From Primula veris (lineage: Eukaryota; Streptophyta; Magnoliopsida; Ericales; Primulaceae): DNA of 64,000 nucleotides. Position numbers and translations under genes: made by a program. Of the stretch, positions 10,358-20,331 are shown one piece after another. The notes under the pieces were generated by a model that saw only the letters and a list, made by a program, of their open reading frames with translations, had not been told where the DNA came from and made no database searches. The DNA lies in NCBI GenBank assembly GCA_963682055.1, contig OY821744.1, forward strand, positions 23,350,967 to 23,414,966, written 5' to 3'. Position 1 is the stretch's first letter, and every line of letters begins with the position of its first letter.

Positions 10358-12977
10358 ATGACTGTAAGTGTATTCATGATCACTGGAATCCTTTATATGC
10401 TTCTGTGCTTGTTTGTTCAGTGTGTTTTGCTTAGTTTGTTGGTCTTTCGTAGCATGTCTTCCATTGATTTGTTCGCTATCCTTAGATGGGTGTATATTGA
10501 TCTGTTGTTGGTGTGTTTTTCTGTAGTGTGTTGGAATTTTATTTTGTTGGGATTTGTGTTTAGGCGTATGTTAGTATGCTTGTGGTATTTGTGGGCTTGG
10601 TGGATGATCAGTATGGAATTAGGATTTTCTGTTTTTAGGATTTGGTGGTTAGACTGTTGATGGGAAATTGTAGGTACTGTGGATATCTGGTGTGGTTGTT
10701 TTTACTTGTGGTACGTCTCGCTGTAGGTAGTGTATTAATGGGTTGTTTTTGTTGGTCTCTCAGGATCATATCTCCCAATGCCTGGCCCAACTTGGGGTTT
10801 TTAATGAAGTAGATTTTAAGGAACGAGCAGGAATACCTGCTGACGTGCATGTCCGTCCACCGAGGACTGTGGAAGAGGCGCGTGGGTACGTGGCCGCAAA
10901 CGAGGTGGCCCTTCGGTCATCGTCCCTGTTGACCGGTGGGTCGAAGCTCCCGCTGTCGGACTGGATGGTCTCCTTCTTTGAGGTCTTCCAAATCGCTCCT
11001 TGCCAACTCGGGCTGAATACATACCGTATACTCAACGGTATAAAGAAGCTGTCGGAGTTGGCGAACGTGCCCGTGGAACTAAAGGATGTGCTCGGCATCT
11101 ATGGGTTCAATTTTGAGTTGCGGAGCTCATATTTGAAGTTTGTGCATTCATTTACCCGTCTGGTGATTGATTTGCCCGACACGAACAAGGAACACAACCT
11201 TGGTCTGGTGATCGTGTCGGGGAACTAGTGTCCTGCTGGTCGCCACATTCTTGCTCCCGTTGAGGCTACTCCCGAGATGGCTATTCTCGGTGCTCCCAAC
11301 CTTGAGGCTCTTCTAGCTCTCTGGAAGTGGTGGGGGCCTGGTCCCACGAAGCTGGCTGAGAGCCGGGCTGCTCCCAAGTTACTTGGGTATGTCGCTGAGT
11401 CGGGGAATAGGTGCGCCAACGGGCCTGTTATCCCCAAAGAAACTGAGGCTGATTTCCTGTCTATTGTTAAGCCTCGTGTCTTAGCGCTGAGCAAGAAGTC
11501 TGCTCGGCGACGATCAGCTGAGCCTCGGGAGGCGTCTGCTAAGAAGGCAAGGGTCACCGAGTCGTCAAGAAGTGATGGGGTACCCGAGGAGGGCATGGAC
11601 TTGGAGGTGACGCCGGCTTCCTCAATATCAGTCTTCCCCCCCTTGGACAATGCACCCCCATCCGAGGGGAGCTTGGGGGAGGGAGGGTCATCTCCCCCAA
11701 AGGAGAGCTCAATCATGCCAATCCCCACCGGGGACAAGGGAGCTGCAGACCTGGTAAGTATAATTGTCTATGTTAGCTGTAATTTCATTTTCCCTTCTTT
11801 ATTTGTTACTTATGTTTCAGTCTTTGACGTCTCTGTTGGCTACGTTCTTCCTGGCCCAGTCTATGGGCGTTGTTTTGTTTCAGGGGTCGTTCAGTGATTT
11901 ATTCGACTATGTGAACATGGCCGTGGACATGGAAGAAGATATCATGATTCTTCCTCATGTCTCGCCACCGGAAGAGGTGGAGAAGGTGGTGGAGGATAAG
12001 ATCCCTGAGACTGGTGGGGTGAACTCTGAGGTGCCGGCTGTCGATGAAGATGAGGAGAGTGCCGGCAAAGAGGTGTTGGTTCCTGAAGACGAGGGGGGCG
12101 AGGGGAGTGCCGAAAAGGTAGAGGTGGACCTGGAAGCTATGTCCCGTTACATTAGTAGGTGCAATGGCGATTTGTTGGGGAACTCCCGAGCAATGAGGAT
12201 GGCGTGCACCGCCCTTATGCCCATCGCCTACCAAAATATGTCGGATATTGCTGCTCAGCCTGCTGTGGTGACCATTGAGCAAGCCCATGTCGAGGCCCTC
12301 CGTGTAAGTTTTGTCTCATCGTTAAGGCATACATTTGACTTCCTTTGTTGGTATCTTACTTGGTATGGATGCAGATATGCCTCGCCACCTCGGAGCTGAG
12401 AAACCGTTTCGCGGCCTTGGAAGCCGAAAAGGCGCAGCTAGTGGTCGAACATAAGCTTATGGAGGAACAGCATGGTATCGAGATTGATAAGAACACTCGT
12501 CTGGCTGAGGAAATTGCTAAGCTGGCCCAAGAGAATGTTCGGATGCTCGAGGAGAATAATGAGGTGGTTGCCGAGAAGACGGTTATGGCCGACGATAAGG
12601 CAAGGGTGGAGGCTGAAAAGAAAGTGTTGGAGGACCAGGTAGCCTCGTTGGAGACCGGTCGAGTAGAGGATCGGGATCAGTTCACCCAGATCATCAACTT
12701 TTATGCCTATAGCTATCATGTTCGGGCTTTGAATATGGCTAGAGTCCCTCTCTCTCATCCGGCTTGGGCTAGATTTGCGTATCCAGCAAGTCGGTTTGTG
12801 CCTCCCTTGCCCAAGGATTGGGCTAATATCCAGGATGAGGAGATGCCTCACATGCCGGGGCCCTCGTCTGCTTCTGCATCCCGACCGCATACTGGGTCAG
12901 GCTCTTCAACTTCTATAGCGGTGACTCCTCAAGGGTCTTCCATCCCTCGGTCTCCTCCCCCTCAGGTTGATCCTTGA
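10358..12977 (+). pseudogene. spliced antisense gene of the element (aORF, gypsy-type plant transposon protein family), one in-frame stop
   Basis: The four-exon model is 10358-10363 (ATGACT, then gtaagt), 10764-11753, 11884-12303 and 12375-12977; all introns are GT..AG and all joins keep phase. Exon 3 could instead start at 11821. The N-terminal block around PLSDWMVSFFEVFQIAPCQL followed by LNTYRILNGI matches the plant 'putative gypsy type transposon' family as I remember it. The middle is acidic and serine/proline-rich. Exon 4 is a long coiled coil (RFAALEAEKAQLVVE onward), followed by a proline/serine tail. A single TAG at 11226-11228 interrupts exon 2, and the downstream sequence stays in frame. 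Antisense ORFs at this place are known for Tat-lineage elements; their role is unknown. The ATG-bearing microexon is the weakest part of the model. Confidence 0.72.
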
Positions 12978-13208
12978 TCTGGCATTTTTTGTAAATCTAT
13001 TTTTAGCTGATATAGGTATTGTTTTGGAGCCTGACTTGTGGGCTGTTTGTATAAATCATGAAACTCTTTTGTGAAAGTTTATAATATCTTTGCTCCGTTG
13101 TCATTTGGCCTTGTTTGTCGCTTTTGGTTATTGCTTATTTCTTGTTAGTAGTCTTCATGTATTTGAGGGTCGAAATAATCATGCCAGGTACCGTCTAACC
13201 CTCTAGCC

Positions 13209-13721
13209 ATGGTGGTCTGGTCACGACCAAGTATTAGTGTAGGTGATCGGTTAGGTATTTCCGAGGAACCTAGTGCGTTTCATATTGCAGAACTTAGCTC
13301 AGCTCGTCGTGAGATTACGGAGTTAAAAGCCCATATCGTTGATTTATCTACTCAGTTGCACAAGTTGGGTGAGAAGTTCAGCAAGAAGACCGCCCACTAT
13401 ACTGCAAACAAGGGAAAGGCCAAAGAGCTTCTCGGTGCACTCCGACGCTCTCGGGATGAAGCCCGAGGTCGGATAACGAGCTTGAACTTGGTGTTGGGGG
13501 CAGTTTATGAGGATGCCGACTTGCTGCTATCTTTTGTCAAAGAGTACTGGGCCCGAGGTCATGCATTAGAGGTGTACGAGCATGCGAAAGGTAGGTGTGG
13601 TGTTGCCCGAGCAGAGCGTATGGTTGATGCTATGGCTGGGGTAACTGAGACCACGATTGCCTTGAACCGCTTGGATGCTACCGTGAAGGGTCGTTTGGGG
13701 ACGCAAATAGTCTCGCTGTGA
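13209..13721 (+). CDS. antisense mini-gene G: 170-residue helical protein
   Basis: It starts MVVWSRPSISVGDRLGISEE. From about residue 25 it is helical and rich in Ala, Leu, Lys and Arg (AELSSARREITELKAHIVDL, then KGKAKELLGALRRSRDEARG). A second helical half contains YWARGHALEVYEHAKG. A TATA-like tataaat sits at 13050-13056, 159 bp upstream, but also falls in the 3' region of the preceding gene, so promoter ownership is uncertain. The frame is intact. No domain is recognised. It could be a separate gene or an exon of a longer antisense transcript. Confidence 0.5.
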   Translation: MVVWSRPSISVGDRLGISEEPSAFHIAELSSARREITELKAHIVDLSTQLHKLGEKFSKKTAHYTANKGKAKELLGALRRSRDEARGRITSLNLVLGAVYEDADLLLSFVKEYWARGHALEVYEHAKGRCGVARAERMVDAMAGVTETTIALNRLDATVKGRLGTQIVSL

Positions 13722-13814
13722 GACATTCATTTTGCTGATGCTTTAGAGACCTCGGCTTCTGTCGAGGGATTATCTGATTGACTTAGATTGAGTAGCCTGT
13801 ATTTATTTGCAGCT

Positions 13815-13823
13815 TATATAAAA
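13815..13823 (+). promoter_or_regulatory. TATA box upstream of antisense ORF H
   Basis: TATATAAAA, 60 bp before an ATG at 13875. That ATG runs into a stop at 13908-13910 after a T run, so the promoter call is stronger than the start call. Confidence 0.45.
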
Positions 13824-13910
13824 GTATTCTTTATTCTGAGTTCTTGTATTTTCTTTCTTGTTTGACGAATATTCATGCCCCCTCCTCCCTTTTTTTTTTT
13901 TTTTATATAG

Positions 13911-14558
13911 GCACATGCCATTACGTCACACCAGGCTGGTTCTCTTGGCCTTGTTAGTCCGAGGCAAGGACCTACTGGTGCTGCCCGGGACGGGCCCTCA
14001 TCTGGTGTGGCTAGTGAAGTACATGCCGATTGGCGTTATATCGACCTTATGGGTAAAAATGACAGATTGCATGATCGGTGTGCACGACTTAAGGCAAAGT
14101 TGAAAACCCAGGCGGCGTCTTTTCGTGATTACGTTCGACGTGCCGAGCATGTGGTTGAGGTTCAGGAGCGTCAGTTAGACCGATATTGGCGTTTAAAGGA
14201 CAACTACTTTGGCAAATTAAAGTCGCTGGTCACCCAAGCCAATATGTTGGTGAAGTATTTCCGTTTGTCCCGAGCTAGGTATGATGCATCTGCGGCCATG
14301 ACCGAAGTTCGCCAGCTTCCCTTCGACGATGCTCATCATAAGGAAGTTGTGGGTGCTCACGAGATTGCAAAAGGAGTCGAGTTCTCCGCTCGGCTTGAGG
14401 TGTTGAGATGTGTTAGTGCTCATACGACCAACTTTAATGCCCTCATTTCTGAGGAACGGTTTGATGGTGAGGAGACCGACGGGGATACTGCGACGGATGA
14501 CAAAGAGGTCGTGCTTGGTCAATTACCGTCATGCTCCTCATGTAGTAGCTCCTCTTAG
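13911..14558 (+). CDS. antisense ORF H: helical protein with unsettled N-terminus
   Basis: The coding frame is open from 13911 to 14558 and reads ITSHQAGSLGLVSPRQG, then a helical region (RLKAKLKTQAASFRDYVRR, LVTQANMLVKYFRLSRARYD) and an acidic, serine-rich end. There is no in-frame ATG before 14049. Immediately upstream are a 15-base T run and atatag, which look like a 3' splice site, so 13911 may be the start of a second exon. Alternatively a slip in the T run has separated the ATG at 13875 from its frame. No known domain. Confidence 0.5.
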   Translation, partial: AHAITSHQAGSLGLVSPRQGPTGAARDGPSSGVASEVHADWRYIDLMGKNDRLHDRCARLKAKLKTQAASFRDYVRRAEHVVEVQERQLDRYWRLKDNYFGKLKSLVTQANMLVKYFRLSRARYDASAAMTEVRQLPFDDAHHKEVVGAHEIAKGVEFSARLEVLRCVSAHTTNFNALISEERFDGEETDGDTATDDKEVVLGQLPSCSSCSSSS

Positions 14559-14754
14559 CTGATTTCCTTATTTATTCGTCGGACATTATTGCCTCCGTAA
14601 TGTGGGCTAGAATCATTTGCTTCATTTATTTATTCATGTATTGAACATTCTCATTGCCTCGTCGATATTTCCTTGATTTTATTGATTTTCCTTTGTTGTT
14701 TTCTTTATTTGGTACTTTGTCGCCTCCGTAACGTGGGCTAGAACTATTCAACAA
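14559..14754 (+). other. spacer with two gcctccgtaa-ygtgggctagaa motifs
   Basis: The motif occurs at 14591 and 14722. A related motif (gcctccggtacgttggagga) brackets the 46-bp array downstream, suggesting repeated reshuffling of one non-coding segment. No gene is seen. Confidence 0.5.
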
Positions 14755-15292
14755 TTTTGTTTGACTTTTGCTCATTGGTATCTGCATATTTGCCTCTTTG
14801 TTTGGCTTTCCTTTGCTTGAATTTTGATCATTGGTACTTGCACATTTGCCTCTTTGTTTGGCTTCCCTTTGCTTGAATTTTGCTCATTGGTACCTGCACA
14901 TTTGCCTCTTTGTTTGGCTTTCCTTTGCTTGAATTTTGATCATTGGTACCTGCACGTTTGCCTCTTTGTTTGGCTTTACTTTGCTTGAATTTTGCTCATT
15001 GGTACCTGCACATTTGCCTCTTTGTTTGGCTTTCCTTTGCTTGACTTTTGATCATTGGTACCTGCACATTTGCCTATTTGTTTGGCTTTCCTTTGCTTGA
15101 ATTTTGCTCATTGGTACCTGCACATTTGCCTCTTTGTTTGGCTTTCCTTTGCTTGAATTTTGCTCATTGGTACCTGCACATTTGCCTCTTTGTTTGGCTT
15201 TCCTTTGCTTGACTTTTGCTTATTGGTACCTGCAAATTTGCCTCTTTGTTTGACTTTCCTTTGCTTGACTTTTGCTTATTGGTACTTGCATG
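14755..15292. repeat. minisatellite, 56-bp unit, 9 copies plus a partial
   Basis: Unit starts, taken at tgcctctttgtttggctt, fall at 14791, 14847, 14903, 14959, 15015, 15071, 15127, 15183 and 15239, exactly 56 bp apart; a partial unit precedes them. Units differ by only a few substitutions. The array lies between the antisense ORFs and integrase, the region known to breed satellite repeats in plant gypsy elements. Confidence 0.95.
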
Positions 15293-15712
15293 TGCCTCCG
15301 GTACGTTGGAGGACTTAATAATTCCTAGGCACTTTCTTAGACATGCCATGTTGGGAATTAGTAACAGTATTCCTAGGCACTTTCTTAGACATGACATGTT
15401 GGAAATTTCATAGTATTCCTAGGCACTTTCTTAGACATGCCATGTTGGGAACTTCACAGTATTCCTAGGCACTTTCTTAGACATGCCATGTTGGGAACTT
15501 CACAGTATTCCTAGGCACTTTCTTAGACATGCCATGTTGGGAACTTCACAGTATTCCTAGGCACTTTCTTAGACATGCCATGTTGGGAACTTCACAGTAT
15601 TCCTAGGCACTTTCTTAGACATGCCATGTTGGGAATTTTACAGTATTCCTAGGCACTTTCTTAGACATGCCATGTTGGGAATTTCATATGCCTCCGGTAC
15701 GTTGGAGGACTT
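15293..15712. repeat. minisatellite, 46-bp unit, 8 copies, bracketed by a 24-bp direct repeat
   Basis: attcctaggcactttcttag starts at 15321, 15369, 15415, 15461, 15507, 15553, 15599 and 15645. The first unit is 48 bp and the rest are exactly 46 bp. The array is enclosed by two identical 24-bp copies of a segment beginning tgcctccggtacgttgg, at 15293-15316 and 15689-15712. Confidence 0.95.
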
Positions 15713-15850
15713 GTTAGACAATATGATAAAATATTTCATTTATTTAAAAGGTAATGTCATGACAAAGCAGAGGTAAGATAATACCTGGAATGGTAAGCTT
15801 GCTTACACGTAGTACTTCTTAAGATTAGCTACGTTCGAAGAATTTTTCTC
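15713..15850. other. spacer between the 46-bp array and integrase
   Basis: Short AT-rich linker; nothing recognisable. Confidence 0.5.
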
Positions 15851-17224
15851 TCATCTGCTATTGTCGAACAGAACACTTTTGATCTTGTAGGATATCGGAC
15901 TTGTTCTTTTGACGATTTCGTACGGGCCTTCCCAGGTGGGACTCAGTTTGCCGTGTATCTCGTTTCTGGTATAGACCGTTACTCGCCGTAGCACCAGTTC
16001 TCCTACCATGAATTCCTTGGTCCCTCTCACCCTCTTGTCATAGGTTTGCTTGACGCTTTGTTGGTATTTTGCTAGGGTAAGGGCTGCTATCTCTTGTTTT
16101 TCGTCTAACATGTCGAGCTCCTCTCTCATTCTTTGTTCATTGTTTCCCTACTCGACTAAAGTTGTTCGGAGTGTGGGTAGGCCGATTTCTGTTGGTATGA
16201 CGGCCTCTACGCCATATGCTAAGCTGAACGGGGTTTCCTTGGTGCCCGTCTTCGGCGTAGTTCAACATGACCATAAGACGTTAAGTAGTCGCTCAGGCCA
16301 TTTCCCCTTTACTTGTTCCAGGGTTGTCTTTATTCCATCAAGGAAAGTTCAGTTTGATACCTCTGCTTGGCCGTTACCCTGGGGGTGCATTGGAGTAGAA
16401 TAGAACTTTCGGATACCGAGTTCCTCATACCAAAGCTGTAGCTTGGCATCCTTGAATTGGGTGCCGTTGTCTGTGACGATGGCGTATGGTATACCGAACT
16501 TAGTGATGATGTACTCCCAGATGAACTGTTTGACATTGCTGGCCTTAATTTCTCGGAGAGGTTTAGCCTCCACCCACTTGGTGAAGTAATCCGTTGCTAC
16601 GATCAAATATTCGACGCTGCCGGGTGCTTTAGGAAGCTTCCCGACTAGGTCAATTGCCCATTGGGTAAATGGCCATGGTGCCGATACCAGGGTCATCATA
16701 GATGATGGGAGCCTAGGTATTTTGGCGAATCGTTGGCACTTATCGCATCTTTGGACGTAGACGTCTGCGTCTCACTTGATATAGGGCCACCAATATCCCT
16801 GTGTGACCGTCTTATTAGCGAGGGACCGCCCTTTGATGCGTGTTCCGCATGATCCTTCGTGGACCTCTTCCAAGACTTGCTGTTGCAGCTCGGTGCGGAC
16901 GAACAGAAGGTGGGGTCCTCTGTAACTTGATTTATACAGTTTGTCATCCTCGGATAGCTAGAACCGAGGAGCCTTTCTAGTGATTTTCAGCGCTTTTATC
17001 TTGTCTGCCGGGAGTGTCCCGTTTCGCAGATAATGAATCATGTCGTCCATCCACCCTAGCTCGTATTGTATTGACGTTACTTGGCCTATTCTTCTGGTGA
17101 TGCTTGGAGTTTCTAGAAGTTCTACTGTGATTGACCGAGTGTCGGCTAATGTTAATGTAGAGGCCAAGGTTGCCAAGGCGTCGCATGTGCATTTTCGGTG
17201 CGATTGATTCTTATTAATTCGCAC
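15851..17224 (-). pseudogene. integrase domain of the gypsy element, degenerate
   Basis: Read leftward, a zinc-binding region comes first (EVHEG, then CDKCQRF). Next is the catalytic core with WAIDLVGK (Asp), VTDNGTQF (Asp) and MHPQGNGQAEVSN (Glu), so all three acidic residues remain. A C-terminal GPY-type block, WEGPYEIVKR, follows. No chromodomain follows. Several in-frame stops interrupt it, for example near 16958, 16771, 16347 and 16130. Arginine stands where the family has the second zinc-binding His (GTRIKGRS). A frameshift lies at the border with RNase H, near 17185. Integrase would insert the cDNA into the genome. Confidence 0.85.
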
Positions 17225-17289
17225 TGCTCGAATGTGGCCATTAAGCTTTGGACTCTTTGTTGGTAGAGGATCATTCTGTCGTCCTTGGC

Positions 17290-17631
17290 CTAGTATTCGC
17301 CGATGGCTTGATTGACGATCAACATGGAGTCGGAACTAGCAGTCAAGTGGGAGCATCCGAGGGACCGGGCAATGAGCATACCGTTGATCATAGCTTCGTA
17401 CTCTGCCTCATTGTTGGTAGCTCGGAAACCCAGTTTGATGCTTTTTTCTATGATCGCGCCCTCACTAGACTTGAGGACGATTCCTGCTCCTGATCCGTCC
17501 TTGGTAGCTGATCCATCGACATGTATTTGCCAGTGTGATTGTGGGGATATGACCAATGGCTCGTCATATCCTTCGGTGAATTCTACAACAAAATCGGCCA
17601 AGACTTGTCCCTTTATGGCGTGTCGGGGCAC
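17290..17631 (-). pseudogene. second (archaeal-type) RNase H domain of the gypsy element
   Basis: The blocks HVDGSATKDGSGAGIVL, TNNEAEYEAMINGM and ASSDSMLIVNQ carry the usual D, E, D residues of this RNase H type. The domain sits between the RT-linked RNase H and integrase. Two RNase H domains in series are a defining trait of the Tat lineage. A stop (EY*) at 17290-17292 ends the open part, with recognisable sequence continuing beyond it. Confidence 0.8.
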
Positions 17632-17733
17632 GAATTCGATATGAAATTGGGATAGCTCGACCCCCCATGCCGCAACTCGGCCGCTTATATCCGTCCGTCG
17701 AAGAGATTTCTTGCTATGGAATTTCGTGTATAC

Positions 17734-18135
17734 TTAGATCTGGTGAGCTATGAAGTAGTGCGGCAGTTTCCTGGTAGCAACGACCAATGCCAAGCATAGC
17801 TTTTCCAACGGTAGGTATCGTGTTTCGGCTTCAACCAGAGTTTTGCTGACGAAGTAGATCGGGAATTGTTCTCGACCTTCTTCTCTTAGGATGACTGCGC
17901 TCACAGCTGTAGTGGAAACTGCTAGGTAGCATGCCAGAATATCTCCTTTGTTCGGCCTTACCAGCAATGGAAGCGTCCTTAAGTACTCCTTGAGGTTGTT
18001 GAATGAAACTTCACACTCCGGGTCCCACACGAATTTTTTATCCTTCTTGAGTGATTCAAAAAACGGTCGTCCCTTGTCGGCAGATCGACTGATGAACCTG
18101 CTCAATGCTGCCATCATTCCCGTAAGCTCCTGCAC
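17734..18135 (-). pseudogene. RT-linked RNase H region of the gypsy element
   Basis: RT connection and first RNase H sequence: SRFISRSADKGRPFFESLKK, then LACYLAVSTTAVSAVILREE and YLPLEKLCLALV. The family Asp expected near LACYLAVS is not evident, consistent with the relaxed first RNase H seen when a second copy is present. In frame with the upstream RT, separated by a stop at 18166-18168. Confidence 0.8.
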
Positions 18136-18165
18136 CTGCTTCTTATTCTTGGGTGCTGCTAGGTT

Positions 18166-19119
18166 TTACAGAGCTGTGATCTGGTCGGGATTAGCCTCTA
18201 TTCCTCTTCGGCTGACCATGTGCCTCAAAAATTTCCCTTTGCTAATGCCGAACGTGCACTTGCTCGCGTTGAGCTTCAGTTTATGCTCGCCCAACGTTTG
18301 GAAGACGTCTTTAATGTCTTGGAGGTGGAATGTGGCCCTTTCGCTTTTGACGACCATGTCGTCTATGTACACCTCCATTGTATTCCCTATATACTCTCGG
18401 CAGATCCTCGTTATCATTCTTTGATATGTTGCTCCCGCATTACGTAGGCCGAACGGCATTACCGTATAGCAATAGTTTCCCAAAGGTGATATGAACGATG
18501 TCTTTTCTTGATCCTCATGGGCGAGGGGGATTTGGTGATACCCCGAGTATGCGTCGAGGAAGGTCATCCTTTCCGCTCCCGCTGTTGCGTCCACCAGTTG
18601 ATCAATCCTTGGAAGGGGGAATGGATCCATCAGGCAGACTTTGTTCAGATTGGTGAAGTCTATACAGACTCTTTCCTTCCCGTTCTTTTTAGGGATGACG
18701 ACCGGATTGGACAACCATTTCGGGTAGAACACCTCCCTTATGGCTCCGGCTTCCAATAGCCTTCGGACTTCTGCAATTATGGCCGCTCTGTGCTGGACAG
18801 ATACTTTCCTGCTCCTCTAAGTTATTGGCTTATATTCGGCATTAACACTTAGGTGGTGACATGCCGTTTTTGGGTCTAAGCCAGGCATGTCTCTTGGGCT
18901 CCAGGCGAATTTATCGATGTTATTGAAGAGGAACGTTTCCATCTCCTCGGATTCCTCTTTGGGAAGGCTATCGTCGATGAGGAAGTAGTGTTCCTCTTCC
19001 ATATTAGGGATATTCACCTTTCGGAGCGTCTCTCCTACTTGTTCCTCAACAACCCTCTCAGCCCGGACTATTCGGTTGAGCAGCTTCCTCGTGCTTGTGG
19101 GTTGTTCGGCAATAACCAA
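18166..19119 (-). pseudogene. reverse transcriptase domain of the gypsy element
   Basis: Motifs in order: NPVVIPKKNGKERVCIDFTN, FLDAYSGYHQI (catalytic Asp), MPFGLRNAGATYQR, VYIDDMVVKS (YIDD pair at about 18355-18369) and LKLNASKCTFG. The catalytic residues are intact. A stop near 18817-18819, upstream of the fingers region, and another at the C-terminal end (18166-18168) break the polyprotein. It copies element RNA to DNA in a virus-like particle when functional. Confidence 0.9.
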
Positions 19120-19173
19120 CTGTCTTTTCAGAGCAGCGGTGAGGTCTTCACAGCATCTTGAATCTTCTTGACA

Positions 19174-20331
19174 TCATCGGGCTGTCTCGATCTCCCCCTT
19201 AACATTAGGGTATTTGACCTTCTGGTGATATGTCGAAGGTATGGCCCGCATAGCATGAAGCCATGGTCGGCCCAAGATCGCATTATGGCCTGAATTGTCA
19301 TTGACCACCAAGAATTCCACGGGGACTGACACGGATCCCGTCGTAACATTAAGGACGATCTTACCCAATGGTTTAGTCGTCTCGGAGATGAACCCGATCA
19401 GTGTGACATCGGTGGGCTGTAGATCTTGCATTTTGAGCTCCATCTTGTCGAAGAGCTCTTTGTACATGATATCACAAGAGGCTCCTTGGTCGACAAGAAC
19501 TCTGCTGACCGTGTCTATGCCAATTTGGACGCGGAGGTTAATGGCGTTCCCATGGGGGTATATCACTCCTTCTTCGTCAAGATCCGAGAAAGAAATGGGC
19601 GGGTGTCGCTGCGGCGTGCACTGCCACTTAGAAGTTGACGCCTGTGACGCCTTGGCTACTTGCCCAAAGTGCGCCAGTTGCCGATGTTGTGATCTTTCCC
19701 CTCCCGTGGTCTTGGGTCTTGACATATACACGACGTTGATTGTTTTGCCTTGTCGGTTGCGAGACCCCTCGATGGCTAGCTGTTTGCCTTTGTTCCCAGC
19801 GCCTTTGATGAATTTGTTGAGGTATCCCGCGTCACCCCACATGTTCATCTTCCACCGTAGATTGCAACAGTGCTCGGTGAGGTGGCCGTGATCCTCATGA
19901 TAAGCGCAGAAGAGCTTAGAGTCTCTTAGATTAGGGGGGGTAGCGAACGGTTCTGGTCGAGAATACCAGCTTTCTCTGCATGTATCCTTAAGGATATCTT
20001 CGGCAGATAGGTTGAAAGTGTATCGTAACTCGACCGGTTCGAAGTTTTTCCGACGTTCCCTCTCTTGGAAACGATCTTGTTGAAGCGGCTTGGGGGGCGT
20101 TGGGTAGGCGATTCGGAGTGGTTTAGGCTCGGGCTCTCGGGGTTGCTCTACCCTCTGCTGAACCTCGGGACCTTTGTCCTGCCTGGTCTGTGTGACTGCT
20201 TCCCCCAGATTGTTCTTTGCTCTCCTGCGGTCCACATGTGCTTCTCGTACTGCCTCTCTTCTTGGCAGAGTTCGGTTGAGGAGACGCATTTCCTCATTCT
20301 TATCGGTGAGGTGGGTGCAATAGGCAAGCAA
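19174..20331 (-). pseudogene. gag C-terminus with zinc knuckle, and retropepsin, of the gypsy element
   Basis: The longest open piece of the polyprotein (385 residues). A CCHC-like knuckle is seen in FCAYHEDHGHLTEHC. The protease active-site block is VLVDQGASCDIMY; the DQGAS form, instead of DTG or DSG, is common in this clade. The C-terminal part contains HNAILGRPWLH, typical of retropepsin. The frame agrees with the upstream gag pieces, but stops separate them. Confidence 0.85.

Noticed and set aside
15164..15413. Open frames across the 56- and 46-bp arrays
   Set aside because: Period-derived translations of minisatellite DNA.
14791..15690. Possible CRISPR-like repeat-spacer structure
   Set aside because: Units are contiguous with no unique spacers, and the sequence is plant nuclear DNA; these are minisatellites.
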